From positions 76,925 through 140,924 of the forward strand of contig CAZZCG010000006.1 in the NCBI GenBank assembly GCA_964653145.1: a stretch of DNA of 64,000 bases. The letters run 5' to 3'. Below the pieces are notes generated by a model. The model saw only the letters and a program-made list of their open reading frames with translations, did not search any database and was not told where the DNA came from. Of the stretch, positions 8,392 to 17,701 are shown piece after piece (position 1 is the first letter of the stretch; every line of letters begins with the position of its first letter). The translations under genes were made by a program, and so were the position numbers. The DNA comes from Pseudocalidococcus sp964653145 (GTDB lineage Bacteria > Cyanobacteriota > Cyanobacteriia > Thermosynechococcales > Thermosynechococcaceae).

Positions 8392-10107
8392 TTAGTAGTG
8401 GTTCCCAACTTTACGATGGTGGACAGCGGTGAGGGCATCTGGTTTGGAGACCCGGCCGGATTCGATGGTGCTGTAAACCAACCAATGGTCATGGCAATCC
8501 AAGCGATTAACCACTGTACATTCCACATAGGCCAGGGCATCAGCGAGGATTGGGCTACCATTGTTAGCCGCGTAGGTTTTGATGGTGGCAAAGCGGTCGG
8601 CCCCGGGGGGGAAGCGCTTGAGGAAGTGGCGCATCAGGGGTTGATAGTTGCCTTCTTCAAGAACATTGAGGACAAACTGATCGCCGACGTGCATAAATGA
8701 TTCAATGGCCCGATCCTTGGCCACCGCAATCGTTACCCCTAGGGGCTCAAGACTGGCCTGCGATACCCAGGAGGCCAGCATGGCACTATTAATATCCCCT
8801 TTTTGGGCTGTAATGATGTAGAGCCCGCCCCTCAATCGCCCCAGAGCTTTGTCTAAGTCCGTATCCAAGGATTTCATTTGTTTAACGGTGCGATCCCGCA
8901 AGAGCCATTGCCCCATATCGGTGCCGGCTTCCTCGGCCTGTTGCAGCAAGTTATCGGTTAAACAATCCGCCGTCCGAATCACTGGAAACGCTGGGGTTAA
9001 GCCCAAATCTCGAAATTGACTCAGTAATGGATAGGCGGCTTCGTTGCCAACCACGCCGGTTTCAAATAAACCAATGGCTTGCTTGTTGTGGGCCGTCGCC
9101 AAAATGGTACTTAAACTGGTTTGGACAGAGTTGTCGGGCATGCCAATGATAATCCCAGCTGCTAAGTCCACTAGTTCTCGGACTTCCTGGAGGTCGGCGG
9201 TGGTGAGGTCAATGGGTTCAACCACAATTCCGGTTTTAGTGGCACCACGGGTAATTGCCTCAGCTAGATCATCGCTGTAGCCATATCCAGGTTGGTAGAA
9301 CAGGGCAATGGTTGGGGCTGCTTTGGCCTGGGCCTGGCTCCAACTCCGGTAATTTTCCACCCAGTCCTGAAGATGGTTCTTAAGGAGTGGCCCATGCCCC
9401 GTGGCAATTAACTTGACTTCTGGTAACTCTCCCATGCGTTTGAGGGCCGACAACACAGAGCGCGCATTGGGGCCCATCAGGCAGTCGTAGTAAAAGCGAA
9501 AATCTGGGGCAATCAGGTCGGGGTCGCTGTCATAGGTGTCGTCATTGCAGTAGTGCATGCCAAAGACATCACAGGTAAATAGGGTCTGAGTGCCGTGGTC
9601 GTAGGACAAAATCGTATCCGGCCAGTGAAGATTAGGGGCCATAACAAATTCGAGGATGTGGCCGTTGCCTAGATCAATTTTGTCGCCGTTTTTAACAATT
9701 TGCTGCTGAAACGGTTGATGAATGAACCCACTTAAAAATTGAAGTGCTACTTTTGAGCCAACAACGGTGACTTGGGGTGCTTTGGCCAGCACGTCTTTCA
9801 CCAGGCCACTGTGATCCGGTTCGGTGTGACTGATGATTAAGTAATCCAGGGTGGCAGGGTCAATCTGTTCCCAGAGTTTGTCCAGGTACAAATCTCGAAA
9901 TTTGGCGTGGGAGGTATCAATAAGGGCCAGCTTTTCCCCTTGGATAATAAATGAATTGTAGGTGGTGCCATTTTCCAGGCCAAATTCAATATCAAACCGC
10001 TCCCGATCCCAGTCCAAACATCTTAAAGCGGTGGTTTCCGGGGCAATGGCCTGGACTTCGAGGGTTAAGCGGGCTGGACGGGGGGGGGATGCAACAACCA
10101 TGACCAA
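8392..10107 (-). CDS. flv3: Flavodiiron protein (Flv3-type, three domains)
   Basis: Cyanobacterial class C flavodiiron proteins reduce O2 to water with photosynthetic electrons. The 571-residue protein has a metallo-beta-lactamase-like domain (about 30-260), a flavodoxin domain (about 262-400) and a C-terminal flavin-reductase-like domain (about 425-571). All diiron ligands are present: His94, Glu96, Asp98 and His99 in HTEPDHSG, His161 in NLHWPD, Asp180 in FTCDVFG and His238 in ATGHGP. This canonical set fits Flv3 (or Flv4) and argues against Flv1, which has substituted ligands. I name it Flv3 by inference. The Flv1 partner expected for a heterodimer is not in the window. Two in-frame ATGs lie six bases apart at the start. 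Confidence 0.93.
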   Translation of the reverse strand: MVMVVASPPRPARLTLEVQAIAPETTALRCLDWDRERFDIEFGLENGTTYNSFIIQGEKLALIDTSHAKFRDLYLDKLWEQIDPATLDYLIISHTEPDHSGLVKDVLAKAPQVTVVGSKVALQFLSGFIHQPFQQQIVKNGDKIDLGNGHILEFVMAPNLHWPDTILSYDHGTQTLFTCDVFGMHYCNDDTYDSDPDLIAPDFRFYYDCLMGPNARSVLSALKRMGELPEVKLIATGHGPLLKNHLQDWVENYRSWSQAQAKAAPTIALFYQPGYGYSDDLAEAITRGATKTGIVVEPIDLTTADLQEVRELVDLAAGIIIGMPDNSVQTSLSTILATAHNKQAIGLFETGVVGNEAAYPLLSQFRDLGLTPAFPVIRTADCLTDNLLQQAEEAGTDMGQWLLRDRTVKQMKSLDTDLDKALGRLRGGLYIITAQKGDINSAMLASWVSQASLEPLGVTIAVAKDRAIESFMHVGDQFVLNVLEEGNYQPLMRHFLKRFPPGADRFATIKTYAANNGSPILADALAYVECTVVNRLDCHDHWLVYSTIESGRVSKPDALTAVHHRKVGNHY

Positions 10108-10695
10108 AATCTCCTAAATCCCAAAACTACCCATCTGAGAATCTGAGCAACCTTTCTTAACATATTGACATAGGAACACAAGACCGCGGTATTTGATTTG
10201 GTTATGGCTGGCTTTTGGGCCATGAATGTCAGCGGTTGATCCTGACCTAAAACTCCGCTGGATAGAGCTGGATCTAAGTCAGCCATACGTTCTAGGGCCT
10301 GGGTCAGCAACTAATAATTGCTTGATTGCTCAATCGGAAACCCGAGATGCCCACCTGCATTGCCCAATAATCCTGTTGCGCTGGCTTCAACTTGGCCTGG
10401 GGATTGAGGGTGAGTTCCGCGATCGCCGAATTTTCCAGATTCGGAAATCCAATGGGTAACCCCAGTCGAAGTGAACCTCTCGGCTAATCATCCCCAGTCA
10501 CACAGCGGGCATCCCAGATCACGGGGTTGGGATGGGTCATGGAGGGCATGGGCGTGGTGATCAGAGGTATTGCCTAAGGTGTGGCTTCTAAATTCAGAAA
10601 ACCCAAGCGGAGTAATAACCCCAGGCCAAAAACCAGCCCCAGGCCCAGTTGTTTGCGGGAGAGACCGTTGACCATCACCGAGAGCCAAAATTCAC
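10108..10695. other. Gene-poor region between flv3-like gene and glgC
   Basis: About 590 bases separate two minus-strand genes. The stretch near 10110-10200 should hold the flavodiiron promoter. One of only two HIP1 palindromes (GCGATCGC) seen in the window is at 10419-10426. Apart from a doubtful 33-codon frame at 10574-10675 I see no gene, RNA or repeat. Open frames at 10226-10459 (plus) and 10488-10688 (minus) have unlikely compositions and no ribosome binding sites. Confidence 0.5.
10574..10675 (-). CDS. Possible 33-residue single-helix peptide or remnant of a membrane-protein gene
   Basis: Directly after glgC on the same strand, an ATG opens a frame reading MVNGLSRKQLGLGLVFGLGL then LLRLGFLNLEATP and a TAG. 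It has a basic N-terminus followed by one hydrophobic helix, as in small thylakoid proteins or the first helix of a larger membrane enzyme. After the TAG the same frame stays open for 29 more codons and ends in WDARCVTGDD. The open frame beyond the stop could mean a decayed gene with an amber mutation, or chance. No ribosome binding site is evident and I recognise no family. Confidence 0.2.
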   Translation of the reverse strand: MVNGLSRKQLGLGLVFGLGLLLRLGFLNLEATP

Positions 10696-11985
10696 CTAGA
10701 TAACCGTATTGTCAGGAATAACTGCATTTTTGAGAACAACGACAATCCCACTCCGGATGTAAAAACCCGCCTCCTCCCGATTGGATTCCTCAACCCGATC
10801 CTTGTTGATAATTTTCACGTTCCGACCAATGCAGGCGTTTTTATCCACGATGGCCCGACGCACAATACTATTGGCCCCAATACCCATCGGGACTTTGTTA
10901 GTGTCGTAACAGGCTGTTCGTTCCGTCAGGGGTTGGTAAATGTCGGCCCCCATCAACAGGGAATGATCAATCACACAACCGGATTCCACCCGTGAGCGCA
11001 CCCCCAGGACGGAATGATGCACTTGGCATTCTTTTAAAATGCAGCCTTCACTGACAATGGACTCGGTAATGTTGCAGGAGAGCAATTTTGAGGGGGGTAA
11101 GTACCGGGGGCGAGTGTAAATTGGGGCGTTTTCATCGTAAAAGCTAAAGGGTGGTTGGGGCTGGCGGGTTAAGGCCAAGTTGGCATCATAGAATGACTCG
11201 ATGGTTCCAATGTCTTCCCAATAGCCATCAAACAGATAGGTCTGGACACAGCGATGTTTGGCTGAGGCGGGGATGATTTCTTTGCCAAAGTCAGTGGCAT
11301 CGGCCATTTCCTGAAGCGCATCAATCAGGACTTGTCGGTTAAACACATAAATCCCCATGGAGGCCATGTAGGGTTTGCGTTGGGCCACCTCTGGACTGAG
11401 ACCAAAGCGGGTTGTATCTACAGCCATGGCCTTGAGTTCAGCCCCTTTGGGCTTTTCCGTAAAGTCCACGACTTGCCCGGATTCGTTCACTTTGATTAAG
11501 CCAAAGCCCTGGGCCTGTTGTTCATCCACGGGTAAGACCGAGAGGGTAATGTCGGCATTGGTTTCCCGGTGGCGTTGGACAAACTGCCGATAATCCATGC
11601 GGTAGAGATGATCTCCGGAGAGAATCAGGTACTGATCCACATTCCAATCGGATAGTAACCAAAGGTATTGACGAACCGCATCGGCTGTTCCCTGGAACCA
11701 ATTGGGATTTTCTGGGGTTTGCTGGGCCGCAAGAACTTCGACAAAACCACCGGTGAGGCTCGGGAATGTATAGGTTCGGGCAATGTGACGGTTCAGCGAG
11801 GCGGAGTTAAATTGAGTCAGGATATAGATATTGATCAGCTCCGAATTGATACAGTTACTCACTGGAATATCAATCAGCCGATATTTTCCAGCCAGGGGAA
11901 CTGCTGGTTTCGCCCGCCGCTTCGTCAACGGATATAAACGTGTGCCAGCGCCACCACCGAGAATAATGGCCAAGACTCTCTTCAT
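10696..11985 (-). CDS. glgC: Glucose-1-phosphate adenylyltransferase
   Basis: GlgC makes ADP-glucose from glucose-1-phosphate and ATP, the committed step of glycogen synthesis; the cyanobacterial enzyme is activated by 3-phosphoglycerate. The 429-residue length is normal. The N-terminal nucleotidyltransferase domain has the signature GGGAGTRLYPLT at 10-21 and the AKPAVPLAGKYRLIDIPVSN segment, and SGDHLYRMD carries the catalytic aspartate. The C-terminal part (about 300-429) is a left-handed beta-helix with imperfect hexapeptides and the conserved end SGIVVVLKNAVIPDNTVI, which holds the activator-binding lysine in plant and cyanobacterial enzymes. The gene starts with MKRVLAIILGG. Confidence 0.97.
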   Translation of the reverse strand: MKRVLAIILGGGAGTRLYPLTKRRAKPAVPLAGKYRLIDIPVSNCINSELINIYILTQFNSASLNRHIARTYTFPSLTGGFVEVLAAQQTPENPNWFQGTADAVRQYLWLLSDWNVDQYLILSGDHLYRMDYRQFVQRHRETNADITLSVLPVDEQQAQGFGLIKVNESGQVVDFTEKPKGAELKAMAVDTTRFGLSPEVAQRKPYMASMGIYVFNRQVLIDALQEMADATDFGKEIIPASAKHRCVQTYLFDGYWEDIGTIESFYDANLALTRQPQPPFSFYDENAPIYTRPRYLPPSKLLSCNITESIVSEGCILKECQVHHSVLGVRSRVESGCVIDHSLLMGADIYQPLTERTACYDTNKVPMGIGANSIVRRAIVDKNACIGRNVKIINKDRVEESNREEAGFYIRSGIVVVLKNAVIPDNTVI

Positions 11986-12352
11986 TGCAGTCTCCCGTGA
12001 TTTGCATTGAGCCGGTTTAGGTCTTCTGTTGTCCGGCCCACGTCCAGTTTATGATGCCCCAGGCCCTGTACTCTAGTTTTCCAGGCCACCCTCAGCCAAT
12101 TGACTTCCTGGAACCAGCAGGAATGGTGAGCGGAAAATATTATCTTAGTAGAAAAGATTAGGGGGGCTTTAAGGTAATATTAAGGGGCTCAAGCCTGGGT
12201 GAGAGTTTGCCCCATCGTTCCAGAGATTCTGGTGGACAAACGTTGCATTCGGGGTGCTCAATTCCAAATTGCTCGTTAAGGTATCTTGTCTGGGATCTGT
12301 TCCGATTGGCTGTTGTTGCAGGATGAATAGTTTTTAAAGAACTGGTGTGAAC
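11986..12352. other. Divergent intergenic region, glgC / CHAD gene
   Basis: This stretch of 367 bases separates divergent genes and must carry both promoters. It is AT-rich around 12135-12185, with GAAAATATTATC and GTAATATTAAG tracts. I see no gene, RNA or clear operator in it. Confidence 0.45.
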
Positions 12353-13360
12353 ATGGCGACTTTAAGTGTGACGGCTTACCAGGCCCTACACCGACATCTC
12401 CGCAAGGTGAGTAAGTTTGAACCGGGGGTATTGCGGGATCGGGATGTGGAAGCAATTCATCAAATGCGGGTGGGTCTACGGCGACTGCGGACGGCTTTAG
12501 AGGTGTTTACGCCCTATCTGGTGTTGCCGAAAACAATCACGGTGCAGCGGGTCAAGCATTTGGCCGGAGTTCTCAGCCCAGTCCGGGATCTGGATGTGAT
12601 GGCAGAAACCCTAAAAACTCGGTACTATCCAGCCTTGCCCCAGGTGGAACAACAGCAGATCAGTAAGCTGATTAAAAGACTGACCAAACAGCGGGAAATT
12701 CTTCTAGATCGGGCCATTCAAATTCTTCGCGGTGACCGCTACCAGAAACTCCAAATTGGCCTACAGGAGTGGTTGGCCCAGCCCCATTACCGGCCCGTGG
12801 CAGAGATGGCCGTTGTCAGTGTGGCGCCAGATTTGTTATTGCCGCTGTTAAGTCAGGTTCTCTTGCACCCGGCCTGGCAAATTGCGGTGACTTGGCTCAA
12901 TCCCGACACCCCCCATCTCGAATCCGTCAGTGAACCCGGCCCTGTTTTGCACCATGCAGGGGAGTTACTCCACGATCTTCGCAAACAAATCAAGCGGCTC
13001 CGGTACCAGATGGAACTGTTCACTGGCATCTATCCAGAGGCCTTTGGGCAGCAGATCCAGGCCTGGGGTGAACTTCAAGATTTACTCGGGGAAATGCATG
13101 ACGAGGTGGTTTTAGGGCAATTCTTTCAACGGCAACTGGGCCTGGAACTGGGTAAATCCTCCCCTAACCTGACTCAACTGATTCAAGCCCAACAACACAC
13201 CCACTGGCAGGCCTGGCGCACTGTTCAACAACACTATCTCAGCTTGACAACCCGCCGCGAATTACGTCAACTAATTGCTCAACCCTATGCCCAAGCTAGC
13301 TATATCCCAGGCCTGGAACCCTTAAGCACTGGGTCTGAATTACAATCGCTGACCGTTTAA
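12353..13360 (+). CDS. CHAD domain protein
   Basis: CHAD domains are alpha-helical bundles with conserved histidines and basic residues that bind inorganic polyphosphate. The protein has about 335 residues and shows two half-domains. The first has IHQMRVGLRRLRTALEVF (about 35-52) and LSPVRDLDVM; the second has LHDLRKQIKRLRYQMELF (about 208-225) and LGEMHDEVVL. The repeated His-x-x-R-x-x-x-K/R-R-x-R pattern is the family hallmark. The start was placed at the ATG at 12353; a GTG two codons upstream (12347) is possible. No CYTH domain is fused and no polyphosphate kinase is adjacent. Confidence 0.88.
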   Translation: MATLSVTAYQALHRHLRKVSKFEPGVLRDRDVEAIHQMRVGLRRLRTALEVFTPYLVLPKTITVQRVKHLAGVLSPVRDLDVMAETLKTRYYPALPQVEQQQISKLIKRLTKQREILLDRAIQILRGDRYQKLQIGLQEWLAQPHYRPVAEMAVVSVAPDLLLPLLSQVLLHPAWQIAVTWLNPDTPHLESVSEPGPVLHHAGELLHDLRKQIKRLRYQMELFTGIYPEAFGQQIQAWGELQDLLGEMHDEVVLGQFFQRQLGLELGKSSPNLTQLIQAQQHTHWQAWRTVQQHYLSLTTRRELRQLIAQPYAQASYIPGLEPLSTGSELQSLTV

Positions 13361-13433
13361 GCCCCTGGCCTGGGGATAGTTGCTAATAATTACACCCAAG
13401 TCAGTCATCAGTTCTTTATGTTTTCAGTAAAAA

Positions 13434-14018
13434 ATGACTCTCCCTGAATCTCTCCGCCAACGTTTTCAGCGTTTGTTCAGGTTTATGGATCGAAATCAAG
13501 ATGGCCGACTCGATTATCAGGCGGATTTGTTGGTTGTGGCGAAAATGTTTGCGGGCCGGAAATATGCAGAGGGAACACCTGAGTATGAAGCACTATTCCA
13601 GCTCTTAGCACAAACCTATGCCTGGGAAAATAGTCGCCGCGACCTCAACCATGATGGCCATGTGACCCCTGAAGAATTTGTAGAAAGTCATGCCGGAGTG
13701 GTGCAGATGATGGTGACGAATCCAGAGGCAGGCCTTGCATTTATTGCCAAAGCCGCGGGCGGATTTTTTGATATTTTGGATACGGATGGAGATGGCTTTC
13801 TTTCCGTGACCGATGTTGAAGACTATGCAGCAGCCTATGGTAAAAGCGGGGCCTGGGTGGCGACAAATTTTCAGCAACTCATAGCCTCTTCAACCACAGC
13901 AGCCCAGGGAATGGCTAAGGCAGAATTTTTAGAGTTGGTGCGGCAGTACTGGTTTGACCCCGACGATACCCAGGCCGGTGCAAAACTATTTGGCGATCCG
14001 GCAGTAACAGATTGGTAA
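13434..14018 (+). CDS. EF-hand calcium-binding protein (calerythrin/CSE-like)
   Basis: The 194-residue soluble helical protein has three recognisable EF-hand loops: DRNQDGRLDYQAD near 19-31, DLNHDGHVTPEEF near 70-82 and DTDGDGFLSVTDV near 120-132. A fourth, degenerate site (SSTTAAQGMAKAEF) lacks the acidic ligands. Acidic residues occupy positions 1, 3 and 5 in all three good loops, so calcium binding is likely. Four-hand proteins of this type in bacteria act as calcium sensors or buffers. The start ATG lies at 13434 about 70 bases after the CHAD gene, on the same strand. The function in the cell is unknown. Confidence 0.85.
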   Translation: MTLPESLRQRFQRLFRFMDRNQDGRLDYQADLLVVAKMFAGRKYAEGTPEYEALFQLLAQTYAWENSRRDLNHDGHVTPEEFVESHAGVVQMMVTNPEAGLAFIAKAAGGFFDILDTDGDGFLSVTDVEDYAAAYGKSGAWVATNFQQLIASSTTAAQGMAKAEFLELVRQYWFDPDDTQAGAKLFGDPAVTDW

Positions 14019-14111
14019 GAACTGATCGCCCTGTTTCCGAGACTTGGACTCGGGTCGAGTGGGCTACCATAGACAAGTCTCATCCTCAAACCTATCGGAA
14101 ATCGTTGCTCT

Positions 14112-16745
14112 ATGTCCTTTGTTGGCCTGCATATCCACAGTGACTACAGCTTGCTCGATGGAGCCAGTCAGTTACCGGATCTTGTTACCCAGGCCATGGA
14201 ATTGGGGATGCCTGCGGTTGCTTTAACGGATCATGGGGTGATGTATGGGGCTGTGGAGCTCCTCAAACTCTGTCGGGGTAAAAACCTCAAGCCGATCATT
14301 GGCAACGAAATGTATGTGATCAACGGGGATATTACCAAACAGGAACGGCGGCCCCGGTTTCATCAAGTCGTCTTAGCCAAAAATACCCAGGGTTACCGGA
14401 ACCTCGCCAAGCTGACCACGATTTCCCATCTTGAAGGTGTCCAAGGCAAAGGTATTTTCTCCCGCCCCTGTATCAACAAGGATTTACTGGAGCAATACCG
14501 GGAAGGCTTGATTGTCACCAGTGCCTGTTTAGGCGGAGAAATTCCCCAGGCCATCATGCACGGTAAACCGGATGTGGCGCGGCGAGTGGCCAGTTGGTAT
14601 CAGGAACGCTTTGGTGAAGATTTTTACCTAGAAATTCAAGATCATGGCTCTCCAGAAGATCGGGTGGTCAATGTTGAGTTAGTCAAAATCAGTCAGGAAT
14701 TAGGGATTGAGATTATTGCCACCAACGATTCCCATTACATCTCCTGCTATGACGTGGAAAGCCATGATGCGCTGCTTTGCATTCAAACCGGCAAGCTGAT
14801 TACAGAAGACAAGCGCCTTCGCTACAGTGGCACCGAGTATCTCAAATCCGCTGAGGAAATGGCCCTGCTATTTCGGGATCATTTAGAGCCGGAGATTATT
14901 GAAACCGCGATTAAAAACACCCTGGCCGTGGCCGAAAAAATTGAAGGCTATGACATTTTTCGCGAACCCCAAAGCCCTGCCTATCCCTTGCCCCCAGGCC
15001 ATACCGCTGAAACCTACCTGGAACAGGTCACCTGGGACGGATTACTCAACCGCTTTGATTTAGCAACTCGCGCTGAAATTGAACCCCGCTATCGGGAACG
15101 GCTGGAATACGAGTTAGAAATGCTCCAACAAATGGGCTTCTCGACTTATTTTCTGGTGGTGTGGGATTACATTAAATACGCCCGAGATAATGGGATTCCT
15201 GTGGGGCCTGGGCGGGGTTCGGCGGCCGGTTCATTAGTTGCCTATGCCCTTGGAATTACCAACATTGATCCAGTTCACCATGGCCTCTTGTTTGAACGCT
15301 TCCTAAACCCAGAACGGAAGTCTATGCCGGATATTGACACGGATTTCTGCATTGAACGCCGGGATGAAGTGATTCAATACGTCACCCAAAAATACGGCAC
15401 AGAACGGGTGGCCCAAATCATTACGTTTAACCGGATGACCTCAAAAGCGGTGCTGAAAGATGTGGCCCGAGTGCTGAATATTCCCTACGGGGAAGCGGAC
15501 AAAATGGCGAAAATGATTCCGATTGTCCGGGGCAAGCCCACTAAGCTCAAAGTGATGATTTCCGATGAGACGCCGGAACCGGAATTTAAGAAGATTTATG
15601 ACTCTGATCAAAACGTGCGTCACTGGATTGATCTGGCAATGCGGATTGAAGGCACCAACAAAACCTATGGAGTCCATGCCGCGGGGGTGGTGATTGCCTC
15701 GGAACCCTTAGCCGAAATTGTCCCCCTCCAACGCAACAACGACGGGGCCGTAATTACCCAGTACTTCATGGAAGATTTGGAATCCTTGGGCCTGTTGAAA
15801 ATGGACTTTTTGGGTCTGCGGAACTTGACGATGATCCAGAAAACCAAGGACTTGGTGCGGCAATTTCAAAATCTGGATGTGGACGTGGATGCCTTACCCC
15901 TGGATGACCCCAAAACCTATGCGCTACTGTCCCGCGGGGAACTGGAGGGGATTTTTCAACTGGAATCTTCGGGAATGCGGCAAATTGTCCGAGAACTTAA
16001 ACCCTCCAACCTGGAAGATATTTCCTCAGTTTTGGCCCTCTACCGACCCGGCCCCTTGGATGCTGGCCTAGTCCCGAAATTCATTAACCGCAAACACGGG
16101 CGGGAACGGATTCAGTACGAACACGACCTGCTCAAGCCAATTCTCGACGAAACCTATGGAGTCTTAATTTTCCAAGAACAGATTATGAAAATGGCCCAAG
16201 ACTTGGCTGGGTATTCCTTGGGCCAGGCGGATCTGCTGCGGCGGGCTATGGGGAAAAAGAAAGTTTCGGAAATGCAGAAACACGAGCAGATGTTTGTCGA
16301 TGGGTCGGCGAAAAATGGTGTACCGGGAAAAATTGCCCAAGACCTGTTTCAACAGATGGTGATGTTTGCGGAATATTGCCTTAGTGCCGATACCGAGCTT
16401 TACACCGTGGAATATGGCTGGCTCCCCATCGGGCGGATTGTGGAAGAGCAAATTGAATGTCAAGTCTTAAGTGTTAATGCCCATGGCCATATTTACAGTC
16501 AACCGATTGCTCAATGGCACCGCCGGGCCTGGCAGGAAGTCTTTGAATATCAACTAGAAACGGGGCAAATCATCAAAGCCACCGCTGATCATCAATTCCT
16601 AACCACCAACGGGCAAATGCAACGAATTGACGATATTTTTGTGCAAAATCTTGACCTAGTTCAACTTCCCCCAGAGACTTTTAAACCTCTGACCTGGCCT
16701 AACCCCGGTTCCGCTGAATCTTTCCTAAATCTTGCGTTACCATAA
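14112..16745 (+). CDS. dnaE: DNA polymerase III alpha subunit, N-terminal half with split intein (DnaE-n)
   Basis: This is the N-terminal half of the replicative polymerase catalytic subunit. The 877-residue product has a PHP domain (HIHSDYSLLDGA near the start), then the polymerase core with PGRGSAAGSLVAYALGI and the catalytic aspartates in MPDIDTDFC; KMDFLGL holds the third. Extein sequence stops after MFAEY at residue 755. The remainder is a split intein N-fragment, annotated separately. In cyanobacteria dnaE is typically broken at this point, and the C-terminal half is encoded elsewhere and joined by protein trans-splicing. No dnaE-c is in this window. The start ATG at 14112 (MSFVGLHIHSDYS) is the conserved one; an overlapping frame upstream is spurious. 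Confidence 0.97.
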   Translation: MSFVGLHIHSDYSLLDGASQLPDLVTQAMELGMPAVALTDHGVMYGAVELLKLCRGKNLKPIIGNEMYVINGDITKQERRPRFHQVVLAKNTQGYRNLAKLTTISHLEGVQGKGIFSRPCINKDLLEQYREGLIVTSACLGGEIPQAIMHGKPDVARRVASWYQERFGEDFYLEIQDHGSPEDRVVNVELVKISQELGIEIIATNDSHYISCYDVESHDALLCIQTGKLITEDKRLRYSGTEYLKSAEEMALLFRDHLEPEIIETAIKNTLAVAEKIEGYDIFREPQSPAYPLPPGHTAETYLEQVTWDGLLNRFDLATRAEIEPRYRERLEYELEMLQQMGFSTYFLVVWDYIKYARDNGIPVGPGRGSAAGSLVAYALGITNIDPVHHGLLFERFLNPERKSMPDIDTDFCIERRDEVIQYVTQKYGTERVAQIITFNRMTSKAVLKDVARVLNIPYGEADKMAKMIPIVRGKPTKLKVMISDETPEPEFKKIYDSDQNVRHWIDLAMRIEGTNKTYGVHAAGVVIASEPLAEIVPLQRNNDGAVITQYFMEDLESLGLLKMDFLGLRNLTMIQKTKDLVRQFQNLDVDVDALPLDDPKTYALLSRGELEGIFQLESSGMRQIVRELKPSNLEDISSVLALYRPGPLDAGLVPKFINRKHGRERIQYEHDLLKPILDETYGVLIFQEQIMKMAQDLAGYSLGQADLLRRAMGKKKVSEMQKHEQMFVDGSAKNGVPGKIAQDLFQQMVMFAEYCLSADTELYTVEYGWLPIGRIVEEQIECQVLSVNAHGHIYSQPIAQWHRRAWQEVFEYQLETGQIIKATADHQFLTTNGQMQRIDDIFVQNLDLVQLPPETFKPLTWPNPGSAESFLNLALP
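16377..16742 (+). other. N-terminal split intein coding segment within dnaE-n
   Basis: From codon 756 (TGC, Cys1 of the intein) to the end the protein reads as a DnaE split intein N-fragment of 122 residues. Block A is CLSADTELYTVEYG, giving Cys1 as the splicing nucleophile. Block B is IKATADHQFLTT with the TxxH motif that activates the N-scissile bond. The middle (LPIGRIVEE, IECQVLSVNAHG, QPIAQWHRR, EVFEYQLETG) follows the order known from Ssp and Npu DnaE inteins. The tail after the conserved DDIFVQNLDLVQL is about 20 residues of low conservation. All residues needed for trans-splicing on this half are intact. Confidence 0.96.
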
Positions 16746-16780
16746 GTGGGCACTTTTACATCAGCGTTAAGAACGACCCT

Positions 16781-17701
16781 ATGACGGTTGCTTACCCCAA
16801 AAAACTCCTGAATACCTACACCGCCCGCGACATTCTCCAACAAGTGGTTTTGGATCGGGAAATTCATCTAATCACTCTGAATCGCTACCGTTACAGTGAA
16901 CAGCGCAGTTGCAAAGACTTGACCAACCTGATTGAGCAACTCAACGGTCAGCCCCCCCAGTTGATTAAAGATCTATCCCGTCATGTGGCCGATGAAGCCC
17001 GCCATGCCATGTGGTTAACGGATCTGCTGGTGGATATGGGGACAGAGGTGAATACCCCGCCTGGCGTTTCCTACATTGAAGAATTTGAGCGACTATTAGA
17101 CGAGGGGCATCCTGGCAGTGATGAATTTTTAATTAACACCCTAGCGGCGATCAATGTCACGGAAAAACGCGGCTGTGAGTACTTTTCTGCCCATCTCCAC
17201 GCCCTGAAGCAGGCCCCCCAAACTCCGGAAAACCAGGCCATTGCGGAAGTGATTGGCAAAATTCTCCCAGAGGAAGCTGCTCACGTCCGGTGGGGTAATC
17301 GTTGGCTTGCGGAACTGGCCCGGAAAAGTCCCAAACATCGGCAAAATGTTGAACTGGCGAAAAAGCGGTATGCGGCCATTGAACAGGCAGCCTTTGAATC
17401 CGGCCTGGATATTACCTTGGGGGCTGAACTTCGGCGAGTCGGAAAATTACTCGACATTGCTGAAACTATGCCGATGCTCAACCGAGTTTCCTATTTGGCC
17501 GAACGCTTGCCGAAAACCCTCTTTGCCCCAGATTTACAGTTCACACGGGTGCAAGCCGCCCAACGGGCCTGGAAACGGGATCCCCAAGCCTTTATGGATA
17601 AATTTGTCCCGATGTTCATCAATGGGATTCAGGGGAATAAACCTGTTAAATCTGCCCCCAATGCTGCCGTTTCTGAGCTAAATGTCGCCCAGGAATCCTA
17701 A
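16781..17701 (+). CDS. Ferritin-like di-iron protein, unknown function
   Basis: The 306-residue helical protein has a ferritin-like pattern of metal ligands: Glu in VLDREIHLITLNRYRY near residue 27, the helix motif DEARHAMW at 71-78, a glutamate in the GCEYFSAHLHAL helix and a second ExxH pair in LPEEAAHVRWGNRW near 165-178. The DExRH and EEAAH motifs are typical of carboxylate-bridged di-iron centres of oxygenases or ferritin-like proteins. The chain is longer than a bacterioferritin, and the last 100 residues are basic and of unknown role. No signal peptide is seen. It follows dnaE-n by 35 bases on the same strand, but nothing suggests a link to replication. Confidence 0.75.
   Translation: MTVAYPKKLLNTYTARDILQQVVLDREIHLITLNRYRYSEQRSCKDLTNLIEQLNGQPPQLIKDLSRHVADEARHAMWLTDLLVDMGTEVNTPPGVSYIEEFERLLDEGHPGSDEFLINTLAAINVTEKRGCEYFSAHLHALKQAPQTPENQAIAEVIGKILPEEAAHVRWGNRWLAELARKSPKHRQNVELAKKRYAAIEQAAFESGLDITLGAELRRVGKLLDIAETMPMLNRVSYLAERLPKTLFAPDLQFTRVQAAQRAWKRDPQAFMDKFVPMFINGIQGNKPVKSAPNAAVSELNVAQES

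Noticed and set aside
8323..8700. 125-codon plus-strand frame over the end of the flavodiiron gene
   Set aside because: It is explained by antisense composition of a conserved gene and has no independent start signal.
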